NCBI GenBank assembly: GCA_946122785.1
Contig: CAMGYJ010000011.1
Location: 11,532,001 to 11,596,000 of the forward strand
Direction: 5' to 3'
Source: Linum tenue
Lineage: Eukaryota > Streptophyta > Magnoliopsida > Malpighiales > Linaceae
DNA: 64,000 nucleotides
Shown here: one piece after another, positions 1 to 9,977 of the stretch
How positions within the stretch are numbered: position 1 is the first letter of the stretch
Layout of the letters: the number at the start of each line of letters is the position of its first letter
The notes under the pieces: model-generated
What the model was told of the DNA's origin: nothing
What the model saw: the letters and a program-made list of their open reading frames with translations, nothing else
The model's database searches: none
Position numbers and translations under genes: made by a program

Positions 1-215
1 GGCCAAAAATCTCATTCTCCCAATTTTTCGATCTCCCCTGCACGAAAACACCAAACCAAGGCAAAACAGACGACCGAACTTCAACACAGACGTGAAACTG
101 ACTCTAACACAACACAAAAAATACAGAAAAAGGGAAAAAGAAATGCAAACCGTGGTGGGGTTGTCTCCCCACAAGCGCTTCTTTACCGTCTTTTAGCTGG
201 ACGCCCATGGCGGAA

Positions 216-1803
216 CTAAGGGTCCGCGAGCTCCACTACCAACTCCGCACTTTCGACCTCGTCCCCCAAATAGAGCTTGAGACGATGGCCATTTACTTTA
301 AACGGTTCAGTTTGCGGGTTGGCAATTTCAATCGTGCCATACGAGAACACCTGTGTGACCGTGAACGGTCCAGACCACCGGGAACGGAGCTTTCCGGGAA
401 AGAGTTTCAGGCGAGAGTTATAAAGGAGAACTCGATCACCAACTTGAAACTCCTTCGGACCCCGCAACCGTGCGTCGTGCAGGCGCTCCTTGTACAGCCT
501 GGTGTTCTCATAGGCGTGATAACGCCATTCCTCCAGCTCCAGCATCTGCATTTTGCGTTCAACACTTGCAACACTAACATCCAAGTTGAGCAGTTTAAGG
601 GCCCAAAAGTCCTTGTGCTCTAACTCCACGGGCAAATGACATGCATTTCCATAAACAAGCCGGTACGGTGAAGTACCAATGGGTGTCTTGTAGGCAGTGC
701 GGTATGCCCAGAGAGCATCATCGAGCTTAGTGGACCAATCCTTGCGGGACTGATCCACCGTCTTCTCCAGGATCACTTGTTTGAGGGTGATAGGTCACGG
801 ACACCTTATGAGTCACACCATAGCGAGACAGTAACTTATCAAACTGGCCATGGAAATGGGTGCCTCGATCGCTTATGATGGCTCTAGGTTCCCCGAACCG
901 GGAGAATAGATGCTTCAAAAAACCACAAACACGTCTAACATCATTAGTGGGCAAAACTTGCGCCTCAGCCCACCTAGAGACGTATTCAACAACAACTAAG
1001 ATATAAGTATTGCCAAAGGATGGAGGGAAGGGGCCCATGAAGTCGATACCCCAGACATCAAAAATTTCATAGGTTATAAACACATTCTGGGGCATCTCAT
1101 CACGGGCAGAGATGTTACCTGACCTCTGGCATCGGTCGCACCTGCGTGCGAAGGCGTCTGCATCCTTGAAGAGTGTGGGCCAGTAAAAGCCCGATTGTAG
1201 CACCTTCCTCGCCGTGCGGTTTCCTCCGTGGTGACCGCCAGTAGGTCCTTCATGGCAGTGAGATAAAATGCCCTCCATCTCACTTTCAATGACACAGCAA
1301 CGGATGATCCCGTCGGCTCCGATCCTGAAGAGATGAGGGTCATCCCAGAAGTAATGCTTCAGGTCGGAGAAGAATTTCCTCTTGGTATGAGTTGTCATTC
1401 CCATGGGCAGCTGCTGGCCCACCAGATAATTCGCAAAATCGGAGTACCAAGGGGTGACACTCTCCACCAGGCACATCATCATCAGTCTCTCATCTGGGAA
1501 AGAGTCGTTGATCTCCTCCTCGAGGTTGTCCGCAGGTGGTGCGTCCAACCGGGAGAGGCGATCAGCTTCAATATTTTCAGCTCCCTTCTTGTCCCGAATC
1601 TCAATGTCGAACTCCTGCAATAGTAAAATCCATCGTATGAGCCTAGGCTTGGCATCGGCATTGCTCATCAGGTATCGAATCGCGGAGTGATCTGTGTACA
1701 CGGTCACATTGGACAAGACCAGATTAAGGACGAAACTTGTCGAAGGCAAACACCACCGCGAGCAGCTCCTTCTCCGTGGTGGTGTCGTTCTCCTGGGCAT
1801 CAT
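216..1803 (-). pseudogene. Ty3 integrase and C-terminal pol region, frameshifted
   Basis: The integrase joins element cDNA to host DNA. The upstream part (727-1803 frame) shows the end of RNase H ([10 protein letters not shown]), a zinc-binding region ending in CDRCQRS, then core blocks around WGIDFMGPF and IISDRGTHF, which carry the first two catalytic aspartates. The second part (216-776 frame) has the C-terminal region ([22 protein letters not shown]). Between HPQTS and ILEKTVDQ the block normally holding the third catalytic residue (a glutamate in a VSNREIK-like motif) is missing and the frame shifts. An inactive enzyme is inferred. Confidence 0.87.
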
Positions 1804-2236
1804 TTAGGGTCTTCGAGGCATAGTAGATAGGTCGGAAGTGTTGATCTCGCCTCTGCCCCAAGACAGCTCCAACATCAAAGTCACTGGTATCGCACATCAG
1901 CTCAAATGGTAGGGACCAGTCAGGAACAACCATGATAGGAGCTTGGGTGAGCTTCTACTTCAAGGTCGTGAATGCCGATGTGCATGCATCAGTGAACTGG
2001 AAGGGGGCATCCTTCTCAAGGAGCTTAGTCAGGGGCAGGGCGATCTTCGAGAAATCCTTGATGAACCGCCTGTAGAACCCTGCATGGCCTAAGAAACTCC
2101 GGATCCCCTTAACAGATGTAGGAGGAGGCAACTTACTGATAGTCTCGATCTTGGCCCTGTCCTCCTCAATCCCCATCTTGGAATCTTGTGCCCGAGAATT
2201 ATGCCTTCGCGAACCATGAAATGACATTTCTCCCAA
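1724..2236 (-). pseudogene. Ty3 RNase H region, broken
   Basis: The frame 1955-2236 carries the connection and RNase H start typical of Ty3 pol (SVKGIRSFLGHAGFYRRFI, DFSKIALPLTKLL). It is separated by an in-frame TAG near 1950 from 1724-1933, which has FELMCDTSDFDVGAVLGQR and [11 protein letters not shown]. After AFDKFRP the frame shifts into the integrase-side frame. RNase H removes the RNA strand of the replication hybrid. These breaks agree with an old copy. Confidence 0.85.
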
Positions 2237-2253
2237 CTAAGTGCCAAGTTCAT

Positions 2254-3214
2254 TTATTCACACCGTTTAAGGACGAGTTCTAGGTTATGGAGACAATAAG
2301 AGAATGAGTCCCCATAAACCGAAAAGTCGTCCATAAACACCTCTATAATCTCACCGACCAGGCGGTCAAAGATGGCGAGCATGCATCGCTGAAAAGTGGC
2401 AGGGGCATTACAAAGCCCGAATGGGATCCTCCGGTAAGCAAATGTGCCAAAGGGGCAGGTGAAAGTGGTCTTCGCCTGGTCCTCCGGTGCAATGGGGATC
2501 TGGAAATACCCGGACATCCCATCCAGGAAATAGTAGAACTCGTTCCATGCCAGTCTCTCCAGCATCTGATCGATGAATGGCAGAGGGAAGTGGTCCTTCC
2601 GAGTGGCGTCGTTGAGGCGCCGATAATCAATGCAGACACGGTACCCAGTCACCGTGCGCATCGGGATGAGCTCGTTCTTCTAGTTAAACACCACCGTCCA
2701 TCAGCTTCACGATCTCTGCCCGAACCACAACCTCCAGGTTCGGTGTCAGTCTTCTCTGCGGCTGTCTCACTGGCCGCATCTCATCCTCGAGCAATATCTG
2801 GTGGGAGCAGAAAGAGGGGCTGATCCCCCGGATATTAGTGATCCTCCATGCCAAAACTCGCTCATACTGCTTCAGCAAGGCCACTAGTCTGACCTTCTGC
2901 TCGGGTGTGAGGGTCGAGCTAATGATGATTGGAAGCTTATTCCCCTCCCGGAGAAATGCATACTCCAAGTGAGGAGGAAGGGGCTTTAGCTCCAGCTCTG
3001 GTGGCTCCTCCAAGGAAGTAGTGATGCGAGGTGAGGATGAGATCGGTTTGAACAATCTGTCGCTCTCCAGCAAGGTGCCACTCTCCAGTGCGGCCAACTG
3101 CTCCTCCAGCTGCGGCTCCTGTGATGCCTGCTCACCTAGCAAAATACAACGCTCAAGAGCATCGTCAGTACCCGCACTCGTTATAGCGAGTGCGGTCTCA
3201 AAATCAGCAAGCAC
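2254..3214 (-). pseudogene. Ty3 reverse transcriptase region, interrupted
   Basis: The 2254-2661 frame has the polymerase blocks CIDYRRLNDATRKDHFPLPF, YFQIPIAPEDQ, FGLCNAPATFQRC and the catalytic FMDDFSVYG box near 2324-2340. The upstream frame 2684-3214 holds the linker between protease and polymerase (HLEYAFLREGNKLPIIIS, RLVALLKQYERVLAW). The two parts are separated by a stop near 2682 (sense context NELIPMRTVTG) and a local frame change. The catalytic aspartates remain, but the polyprotein cannot be read through. Confidence 0.88.
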
Positions 3215-3225
3215 ATCACAGTAAT

Positions 3226-3954
3226 CTAAGTCATATGGAAATGGGAGTGTTTCCCATTCTCAGAAACATAAAAAGTAGCTTGTTCATCACCAGCACGCAA
3301 GATCAATTTACCACTATGCACATCAATAAGCGCCTTGGCGGCGGCGAGAAACGGTCTACCCAAAATTAAAGGTACATCCACATCCTCATTTATATCCAGA
3401 ATAACAAAGTCAACAGGATATGTGAATGCACCTACATTAACAAGCAGATCCTCTATGATACCCCTAGGATGCACAATGGAATGGTCAGCTAACTGAATGC
3501 TCATCCTAATAGCTCTGGGTTCCCCTAGGTCTAGCTTTTTAAACAATTTGTAGGGCATGACATTTATGCTAGCGCCTAGGTCCGCCAAGGACTTTCCTAC
3601 ATGCATGCTGCCAATGACAAGAGGGATAGTAAAACTCCCTGGGTCTTTACGCTTCTCGGGCAGCTTGTTCTGCAGGATAGCAAAACACTCCTCGCTCAGC
3701 ATCACTGTCGAAAGATCCCCAAGTTTCTTCTTGTTGGTGAGGAGATCTTTCATGAACTTGGCTTACTTGAGCATCTTCGACAGTGCCTCCACGAACGGCA
3801 TGCTGATGTTGACCTGCTTCAACATTGCCATGAACTTGGCAAACTCAGTCTCCAACTTATCTTTGTGTAGGCAAGTGGGGAAGGGAAGCTGGAATACATG
3901 CTCCTTAACCACTAGCTGTGGCTTGGGGGCAGGTGCTTCTTTTTCCATCCCCAC
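3226..3954 (-). pseudogene. Ty3 aspartic protease region
   Basis: The frame 3226-3753 contains the retroviral-type protease signature as LADLGASINVMP, followed by the flap region and ILGRPFLAAAKALID. This is the Athila/Tat form, with D-L-G replacing D-S/T-G. The neighbouring frame 3763-3954 carries the gag-protease spacer (PFPTCLHKDKLETEFAKF, ISMPFVEALSKMLK). The two are separated only by an in-frame TAA near 3760. The protease cuts the gag-pol polyprotein; here it can no longer be made as part of one. Confidence 0.87.
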
Positions 3955-6091
3955 TTCTGCATCGTCAGCTGGAAGTGTAGAAGTAGGTAGTGGCTCTTCT
4001 TGCCTAGTCTGGGCAGGAGAGGTGGACTTGCCACTCCTGGTAGTGATGGCATCCAGCTGCTGGTGCTGGTGAGGCTCACGAGGATTCAGAAAGGTGGTGG
4101 CAGACAGAGTCCCCGGTGCTCTGGTAGTATTTTGGCGAGCTATGCCACCAATCTGATTCTATAGATCTTACAAAATGGCACCTTGGTTCCTCTGGCCTGC
4201 CTCCAGTGAGGCTATGTTCTGGTCCATCCTCGTGAAATTCGCCTAGCTGGTGGTTACGAATGCCTGCAAAATATTGTTCAGCTCCGTCATTTGATTATCT
4301 GGAGCTGCAACTGCTGGTGGCTGGGCATACTGACGCTGGGGCTGCTGAAATGGTTGCCCCTTCCTAGGCTAGTAAGGTTGTCAAACAGGTTTATACCGTT
4401 GTGTCGGTTTAGCAAGTGGAATGGTACGACCGATGGTATAACCAGTTTGTGCCGGTTCATGCCGGTTTAAAAAAAAATGTGAAAATAATTCATATCCATT
4501 GTATTTAATCATATATAAAACATATTTGTGGAGAATTTAGTTACAATCCAACAAATATCATCAACTTTTAACTATTACATTCATAAAATGAATAATAAAT
4601 TATTTTTTTATTTATTAAATTCATTAAAATGATGTCATTTTACTTAGAATGCGTAAGTCGATCATACCGGTCATACCGGTGGTGTCATGCCGGTTTCATG
4701 ACCGGCACAAGTTGAACCAGGTTCAACCGAGTGGCATGCCACCGGCATGACAACCATGCTGGGAAGGCTGCTGCTGTGGAACTGTCCCCTCTCTGGCCTG
4801 GAAAGGCTGCCTCTGCTGAAAACCACCAGCTGGTGTTGGGAAGCCAGGTGGTTTGGTAGTGTTGCTGGTATTCCAGGAGAAGTTGGGATGCTGGCACCAA
4901 CCTTCATTATAGGTACCACTGTAAGGATCGAGGCGTCGAGCATTGGCAATGAAGTCCAACTGCTCCTGGGGTGTAGAAGACTCCCGCATAGCCTGGCAGT
5001 CTTCCACCAAATGGTTCGAGCTCTCACACCACTGACATTGAGCTACTTGAGGTCCGGCCAAACCTCTGCCCGGAATAAGACTGTTGAGCTGCTTCAATGT
5101 CTGCACCAACTCGGCCACCTCCCGCTCTAGCCCAGACCTGGCCTCCATGGCGTGCACACCACGATCCCGGGAATTCCTGACTCTTGTGCTTTGCCCCCAG
5201 GAATGATCTCTGGCAGCCAAGGTACTGATCATCTGGTTCAGTTCGGGTGGAGTCTTAGTGAGAATATCCCCTCCTGGGCATAGAGACTCAATCACCCTCT
5301 GGCTTTCTGGAGAGAGAGCAATGTAGAAGTTCCCCACGGTGAATGCATCAATGAAGCCATGATGGGGACACTGCCAGAAAAATCCCGAGTACCGCTCCCA
5401 TGCATCACGAAGTGACTCATCTGGCTCTTGGCGGAAGTGAGTGATCTCCCACTGGATCTTTGTGGTCTTCAATGTCGGATAGTACCTGTGCACGAACTTG
5501 TTGGCCAAATCGTCCCAAGAAGTGATAGACAATGGGGGCTGGGTCTCTAACCACCTCTTAGCATGCCCCGCCAGAGAATGGGGGAAGAGGTGAAGGCGGA
5601 TCGCATCATCGGGTACACCGTTCATCTTGAACCCGTTCGTAAGCTGCAGGAACCGGGAAAGATGCACCCTTGCCTCCTCATCCTTCAAGCCATGAAACTG
5701 GATAGAGGATGTAATCAATTGAATCCAGCATGGCTTGATCTCGAAGTTGTTCGCTGGAATGGGCGGATAGAGGATGACAGGGCAGATATCAGCGACCCGT
5801 GGAGTGTAGTAGTACTCCAAGGTGGGACCCGGCGGCTGTGGTTGATTATGAACCCCATCTGCCTGGGGTATTGGGTTGTTCCTAGGATCTGATTCACTGG
5901 GGGAACCTGGAGAGATATCCCCTGAGACGGGTTATGTTCACCGTCCACTCTTCCTCATAATCGCTGCTCAAGTGGCCGTCTATGCGCTCCTCCGTAACCA
6001 ATCTAGCTCGTTGTTGTCTTCTAAGTTGGCGACAGGTGCGTTCAAACTCCGGATCCAACGGCAGTAAACCTCCTGACTGGCTACGGGTCAT
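3955..6091 (-). pseudogene. Athila-type gag, frameshifted and interrupted by a MITE
   Basis: The frame starts at 6091 with MTRSQSGGLLPLDPEFERT, a typical Athila gag start, and shifts near 5895 into the 4723-5820 frame. That part has the capsid-like region (FHGLKDEEARVHLSRFL, DAIRLHLFPHSLAGHAKRWL, FVHRYYPTLKTTKIQWEI) and a possible zinc-binding segment (CQWCESSNHLVEDC). A MITE at about 4374-4757 then interrupts it. Downstream of the MITE gag resumes (RKGQPFQQPQRQYAQ) with further TAG codons. Gag forms the particle shell; this copy cannot encode an intact one. Confidence 0.85.
4374..4757 (+). mobile_element. hAT-type MITE, GGTTGTCA family, copy 1
   Basis: A segment of about 384 bp starts TAAGGTTGTCAAAC and ends CATGACAACCATG, giving short inverted ends. 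It is rich in CCGGT-type motifs near both ends and AT-rich in the centre. It has no coding content and lies inside the gag region of the Athila-like element. The same family occurs at 15622-19605 (interrupted), 36244-36627 (opposite orientation) and 63074-63467; those copies show 8-bp target-site duplications. Around this copy no clear duplication is visible (flanks TAGGCTAG and CTGGGAAG), so the ends may have drifted. Confidence 0.75.
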
Positions 6092-6212
6092 GCACTACCT
6101 GCACACAGTCAAGCAGCAAACCCGTGAAGGCACAAGTGTGACAAAGCAAACAAACAATGCTAAAAAGAAAAGCTAAATTGACAGAAACCACATTTCTTCT
6201 ACAACCTAGCCG

Positions 6213-6230
6213 TCCCCGGCAACGGCGCCA
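6213..6230 (-). other. Primer binding site complementary to tRNA-Asp
   Basis: The plus strand reads TCCCCGGCAACGGCGCCA, the 3' end of plant tRNA-Asp including CCA. The minus strand is therefore an 18-base complement next to the LTR, as used by Athila/Tat elements to start minus-strand DNA synthesis. It fixes the element's orientation and the inner LTR border. Confidence 0.85.
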
Positions 6231-6236
6231 AAAACT

Positions 6237-7530
6237 TGACTCGCTTCTATCGTCACTCTAGAAAATGGCCAAGTGTAACCACCTCCTAAAGCGTAGTAGA
6301 GCGAGTTTGGGTTTTAATGTCAACCCGGATCCTAAGTGTGATGACTACTCCGTGAGTTCTTATTATTTAGCAGTGAAAGTGTAGTGAAGGTCCAAACAAG
6401 CAAACAAGCAAAGCAGTTAAAGGTTGTTTTCAAGTTGAGAGAGGTCACCCGGATATGGTTCCCCCTAGACTGCAGTTAAGCCGGATTGTAATTTACCAAG
6501 TTTAATTTCACTGATAGTTATACTGCGGGAGGTTCTTAAACAGTCTGCAGTCTCGACTAAAGGTCTCCAGACCCTCTCAATCTGAGTCCCCAGCGAGCGG
6601 GCGACTAACCTCCACCAGAGTAAACAGATCGAGGCCCTAACGAACCCCAACCTCCACTACCGAAGTAAATCCGGTACAGGATAGAGAATCGACTCCTCGA
6701 CTAAAGTTGTCAATTCCCTACCTTCAATCAAGGGTGCTCTATCAACCTAGGCAGATATTCTCTTTTCTAGGTCAAAGCAGAAATAACAGGAATTTGATCA
6801 GGATTCATGCCATTCAATAAATCAGACCTCAATTGAATATAATCATATCACTGAATTCATACTTGGGTTCATACAATCAGACCTAACATACAAATCTAGG
6901 ATTCTTCATACCCAGGTGAATAAGAAAGTTACTCCATAGAGAGAGACGGGAACTCTAGCTCAGATGCGGAAACCATACTGTGAAGGATGAGATTCTGCTT
7001 CTGGCAATCAATCAGCACTTCTCCAAGCTCAAGCCGGGCTCCAATGGTGATGAAGATCGATCTAAGATGCTTGAAGAATCAGGTTCGTCACTTTCTCTCT
7101 CTAGGTATACGCTTTTTCTCTCAAAAACTCGGGGTCCCTCAACTTTGCCCTTCTTTTCCCTTAAGAAGCTGTCAATCGCGATCCCCGGTCGGGTATTTTA
7201 GGTGGCGACCGGGGATTGTTAAAACGCATCGTCGGGGACAGGGGGTTAATCCCAGGTCAAGGTCAAGAATACCCGACCGGGGATTTATGCTCAATGCCCG
7301 GGCCCCCTTCTGCTTCTCAAACGATCAAAAGAGATTTTCCCCGGTCTGCGCAGATTAATACCCGACCGGGTATTTTTGCTCATGGCGGGGTATTTTCCTC
7401 CTCTAGCACACTTCACCTCAAACGTGCTCCTTTCGACCCGAAATATGACATAAACACACAACCTAGCGTGAAATCGGCTTAAAACACGAGAATCAACATC
7501 TCAAACGACTCAAGAATAGGGGTAAAAACA
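6237..7530 (-). repeat. 5' LTR of the Athila-like element
   Basis: The inner end lies six bases beyond the primer site and reads TG on the plus strand at 6237. The proposed outer end is CA at 7529-7530, so the LTR would read TGTTTTTACCCC...GTCA on the minus strand, about 1.29 kb. Short GC-rich repeats of the type CCCGACCGGG(T/G)AT occur at 7180-7390. The partner LTR is outside the window, so the outer border cannot be confirmed and could lie slightly further out. Confidence 0.6.
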
Positions 7531-8060
7531 TGTGCAATCAATGGTCTATCAATAAGCCTAGGAACTGCAAAAGCAACAAAAAAAATTTAATTAAAAAAAA
7601 AAAGCCGCCAACGGTGAGTTTCTGGTCGCCGCCGGCTATATTCTCACCACGAAAATGACTACCGCCTCCACGACCTCGCCGACCTCTCCCCCTGCCTCTG
7701 ACGGCAACTGCTTCCTCGTTGTCGGACGACATCTGCTCCGTCGAGGTTGAACTTAGGCGCTGCCACCTCTATCTGCGGCGGGGTCACCTCTGTCAGCGGC
7801 GGGGACGTTTCTGTCTGCAGCGGGGACGCCTTTGTTTGGGCGGGGTCGCCCTCCTCGGCGACGTGGTGGTGGATCTGGTTTTTCGGGCGAGAGAGAGCAG
7901 GTTGGGGGGGGTGGTGAGGGAAGGAAGAAGAAGAGGATAAGAAAGGAAAGGTGGGGAGGGCGTCGCGCGGTTTAAAAAAATGAGGGGATGGCGGGGGCGC
8001 CTAAGACTAGTTTTCGGGATTCAAAAAGCGGCCTCGCCTAGGTCTTTGGCGGCCGCGCCT
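7531..8060. other. GC-rich relic next to the Athila-like LTR
   Basis: This stretch differs in base composition from its surroundings. It has imperfect repeats of a GGCGGGGTCACC/GGCGGGGACGTT type at 7776-7850 and the motifs GGCGCCTAAG and GCGGCCTCGCCTAGG at 7995-8060, which look like a decayed transposon end. A 64-codon minus-strand frame begins MSSDNEEAVAVRGRGRGRRG and runs toward the LTR, so it may be a gene or transposase start cut by the insertion. No family is assigned. Confidence 0.3.
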
Positions 8061-8176
8061 ATAACCCTACACAAATACACAATATTTGTGTAAATACTTT
8101 TTAATCCGCCATATTGATGGTAAATTAAAAAAAAAATAATATTTATGTCATTAACCCTAAGAAAACCCATGCGGGT

Positions 8177-9341
8177 TAGGGCTGGTAATCGATTAACTGG
8201 TTGACAACGGTTACCGGTAAAACAGCTAGCCGACAATCTCGGTAAGCGATAGTCAACAACCAACAATCAATATACCATAGTCTAGTCGGTTATTAACCAA
8301 TGGTTACCCTGGTATATCGGAATACCGACGAAACCTTCTCCTCTATCGCCAGAAGTGTCTCTGCCTCTAAATTCGAAGAAACCTTCCTCCCATCTCGTTT
8401 AAGTTCTCATTGTTTTCCTCTCCGTTCTTGTCCCTCCTGTGGACCCACAATGAGTCACCCACAGGCCACCGCCAAAGAATACAAACATCTCATCCTCTGC
8501 TCTTTCAATTCATCTCTGGCGAAGTGCAATTCCATGTCGCCTGCGACTAGATCCAAGACTCTCCACGACTCGCGTGCTGGCCACGAACCGCCGATCGCCG
8601 CTCACATCATCTCATCCAACAACTTGCATGTCACCTTTCCAGTCCATGATTCCTCCGACCTCAGCTTCTCCCCGTACTCTTGTTGAAATTGTCGGCCTCA
8701 GAGGCTGACGTTTCCTCCTGATCAGCCTCGACTGCTAGCTTTCCTAGCTGGCACCACTTGCCACTCGTCCAGGCACCATCACCAATTCTGGTCAAAGCCT
8801 CAACATTTAAAGGGTGATGATGTTGGTGTCGGGGAAGAACTGGCGGCTCGATGAGAAGTCGAGAATAGCAACGAGCCGACTACAAGCTGGTTGCCACTCA
8901 TCTCCCAGCGTCGACAAGCCTGAAGAACACACCGATTTCAATTCCTAGAATCCTCCGTTCTAATTCGACCTTACCTAGATACCAATCAAAGCAATGCTAG
9001 CAGAAAATTTGAGAATTACCTATAAAAATGGACATTTAACGGGTGATGAAACCAGATGTCGAGGAGGTGGAGCCACAAATGCGATCAGAAGGGAAAGTTT
9101 GGAAATGGAAGGTTTCATTGGTGGAAAAGCTAGAGAGCGAGCTGAGGAAGAAGACAAAGAGAAGGAAGACCTTTCGTAGTAGACATGAATCAACTATTCG
9201 AGTAACCGGTTTGGTAATTGGTAACTGACTAGCCGGTAAACCCTGTACTGCTTGTTGACAGCCACCTAGCGTAATTCTGTATATCATTAACCGACTAATT
9301 GACTACCGGTTAAACCGGTGATCGACCAATTATTAGTCCTG
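8177..9341. mobile_element. hAT-like element with TAGGGCTGG ends
   Basis: The left end TAGGGCTGGTAATCG and the reverse complement of the right end (CAGGACTAATAATTGG) form imperfect inverted repeats; both ends are rich in GGTTAACCGGT-type motifs. Flanking 8-mers ATGCGGGT (8169-8176) and ATGGAGGT (9342-9349) match at 6 of 8 positions, as expected for an old hAT duplication. The interior has no recognisable transposase; a 128-codon plus-strand frame at 8300-8686 has no motif I know. Confidence 0.5.
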
Positions 9342-9977
9342 ATGGAGGTTATGATAAGTTGATAACAAAGTCAATCACTCAAGAAGATAATTATCACACC
9401 CACATTTGGCCACCTCATTCCGGGGCCCACATGCAGCATTTCCTTTCAATCCATCCAACGGCCAATACCGTTTGCTGCCATCCTACGCTAAAATGATCTC
9501 AAACTCTCAAATTGCACCCGCTCTCACCCTAACCACACACCTTAACGGCCGTTACCATTAAGAAAGTAACAGAAAAGGGCGAGAGAAAGAAGAAAACAGA
9601 CGCGACCGGCCCAAGGCCCAACTTTTACCTTTCTCCTTCTGTCGGTCTTTCCGCTTTTCTCCTTTTCTCCGTCTTCCGCCTTTTCCCTCCCTTTCCCTTT
9701 TATTTTCTTTTCCCCACGGCAGCACAAAGCAAAGCAACACCCAAACACCACCGAAGCCCACCGTCCTTGTCCACAAATCAAACCTTTTCTTTTCTTCCTC
9801 ACTTTCTCTTCTTCCCTTGAGAACGTTCAAATATAGTTCCGATAAACGTTCCTCTACTTCTACCAGTCTCCTCTGCTCCCGATCTCGGCCAGCGGCTGCT
9901 CTTCTTCCGTGTTATCACCACTTCCACGATCTCATATCTCTCCGACTTACCCCCAGCTTGTTCGTGACGCTACATCC

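Larger units (their letters stand above)
1..7530 (-). mobile_element. Athila-like Ty3 LTR retrotransposon, partial and decayed
   Basis: Read on the minus strand, the order is 5' LTR (about 6237-7530), tRNA-Asp primer site (6213-6230), gag, protease, reverse transcriptase, RNase H and integrase. The far end, including the other LTR, lies beyond base 1. The gag and protease style (MTRSQSG start, DLGASINVMP protease) and the FMDD polymerase box fit the Athila/Tat branch of Ty3 elements. The pol region is broken by several in-frame TAG or TAA codons, frameshifts and a small integrase deletion, and gag contains an unrelated MITE, so the copy cannot be autonomous. Nothing recognisable as an envelope-like frame is seen in bases 1-215. 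The LTR outer end at 7530 is tentative. Confidence 0.88.

Noticed and set aside
7719..7940. 73-codon plus-strand frame with repeated Arg, Cys and Leu
   Set aside because: It comes from imperfect GC-rich repeats and has no domain; at most it is part of a decayed transposon.
9542..9830. Two overlapping basic minus-strand frames upstream of ADF
   Set aside because: They are Lys/Arg/Gly low-complexity translations of a pyrimidine-rich plus-strand leader and promoter, with no family motif.
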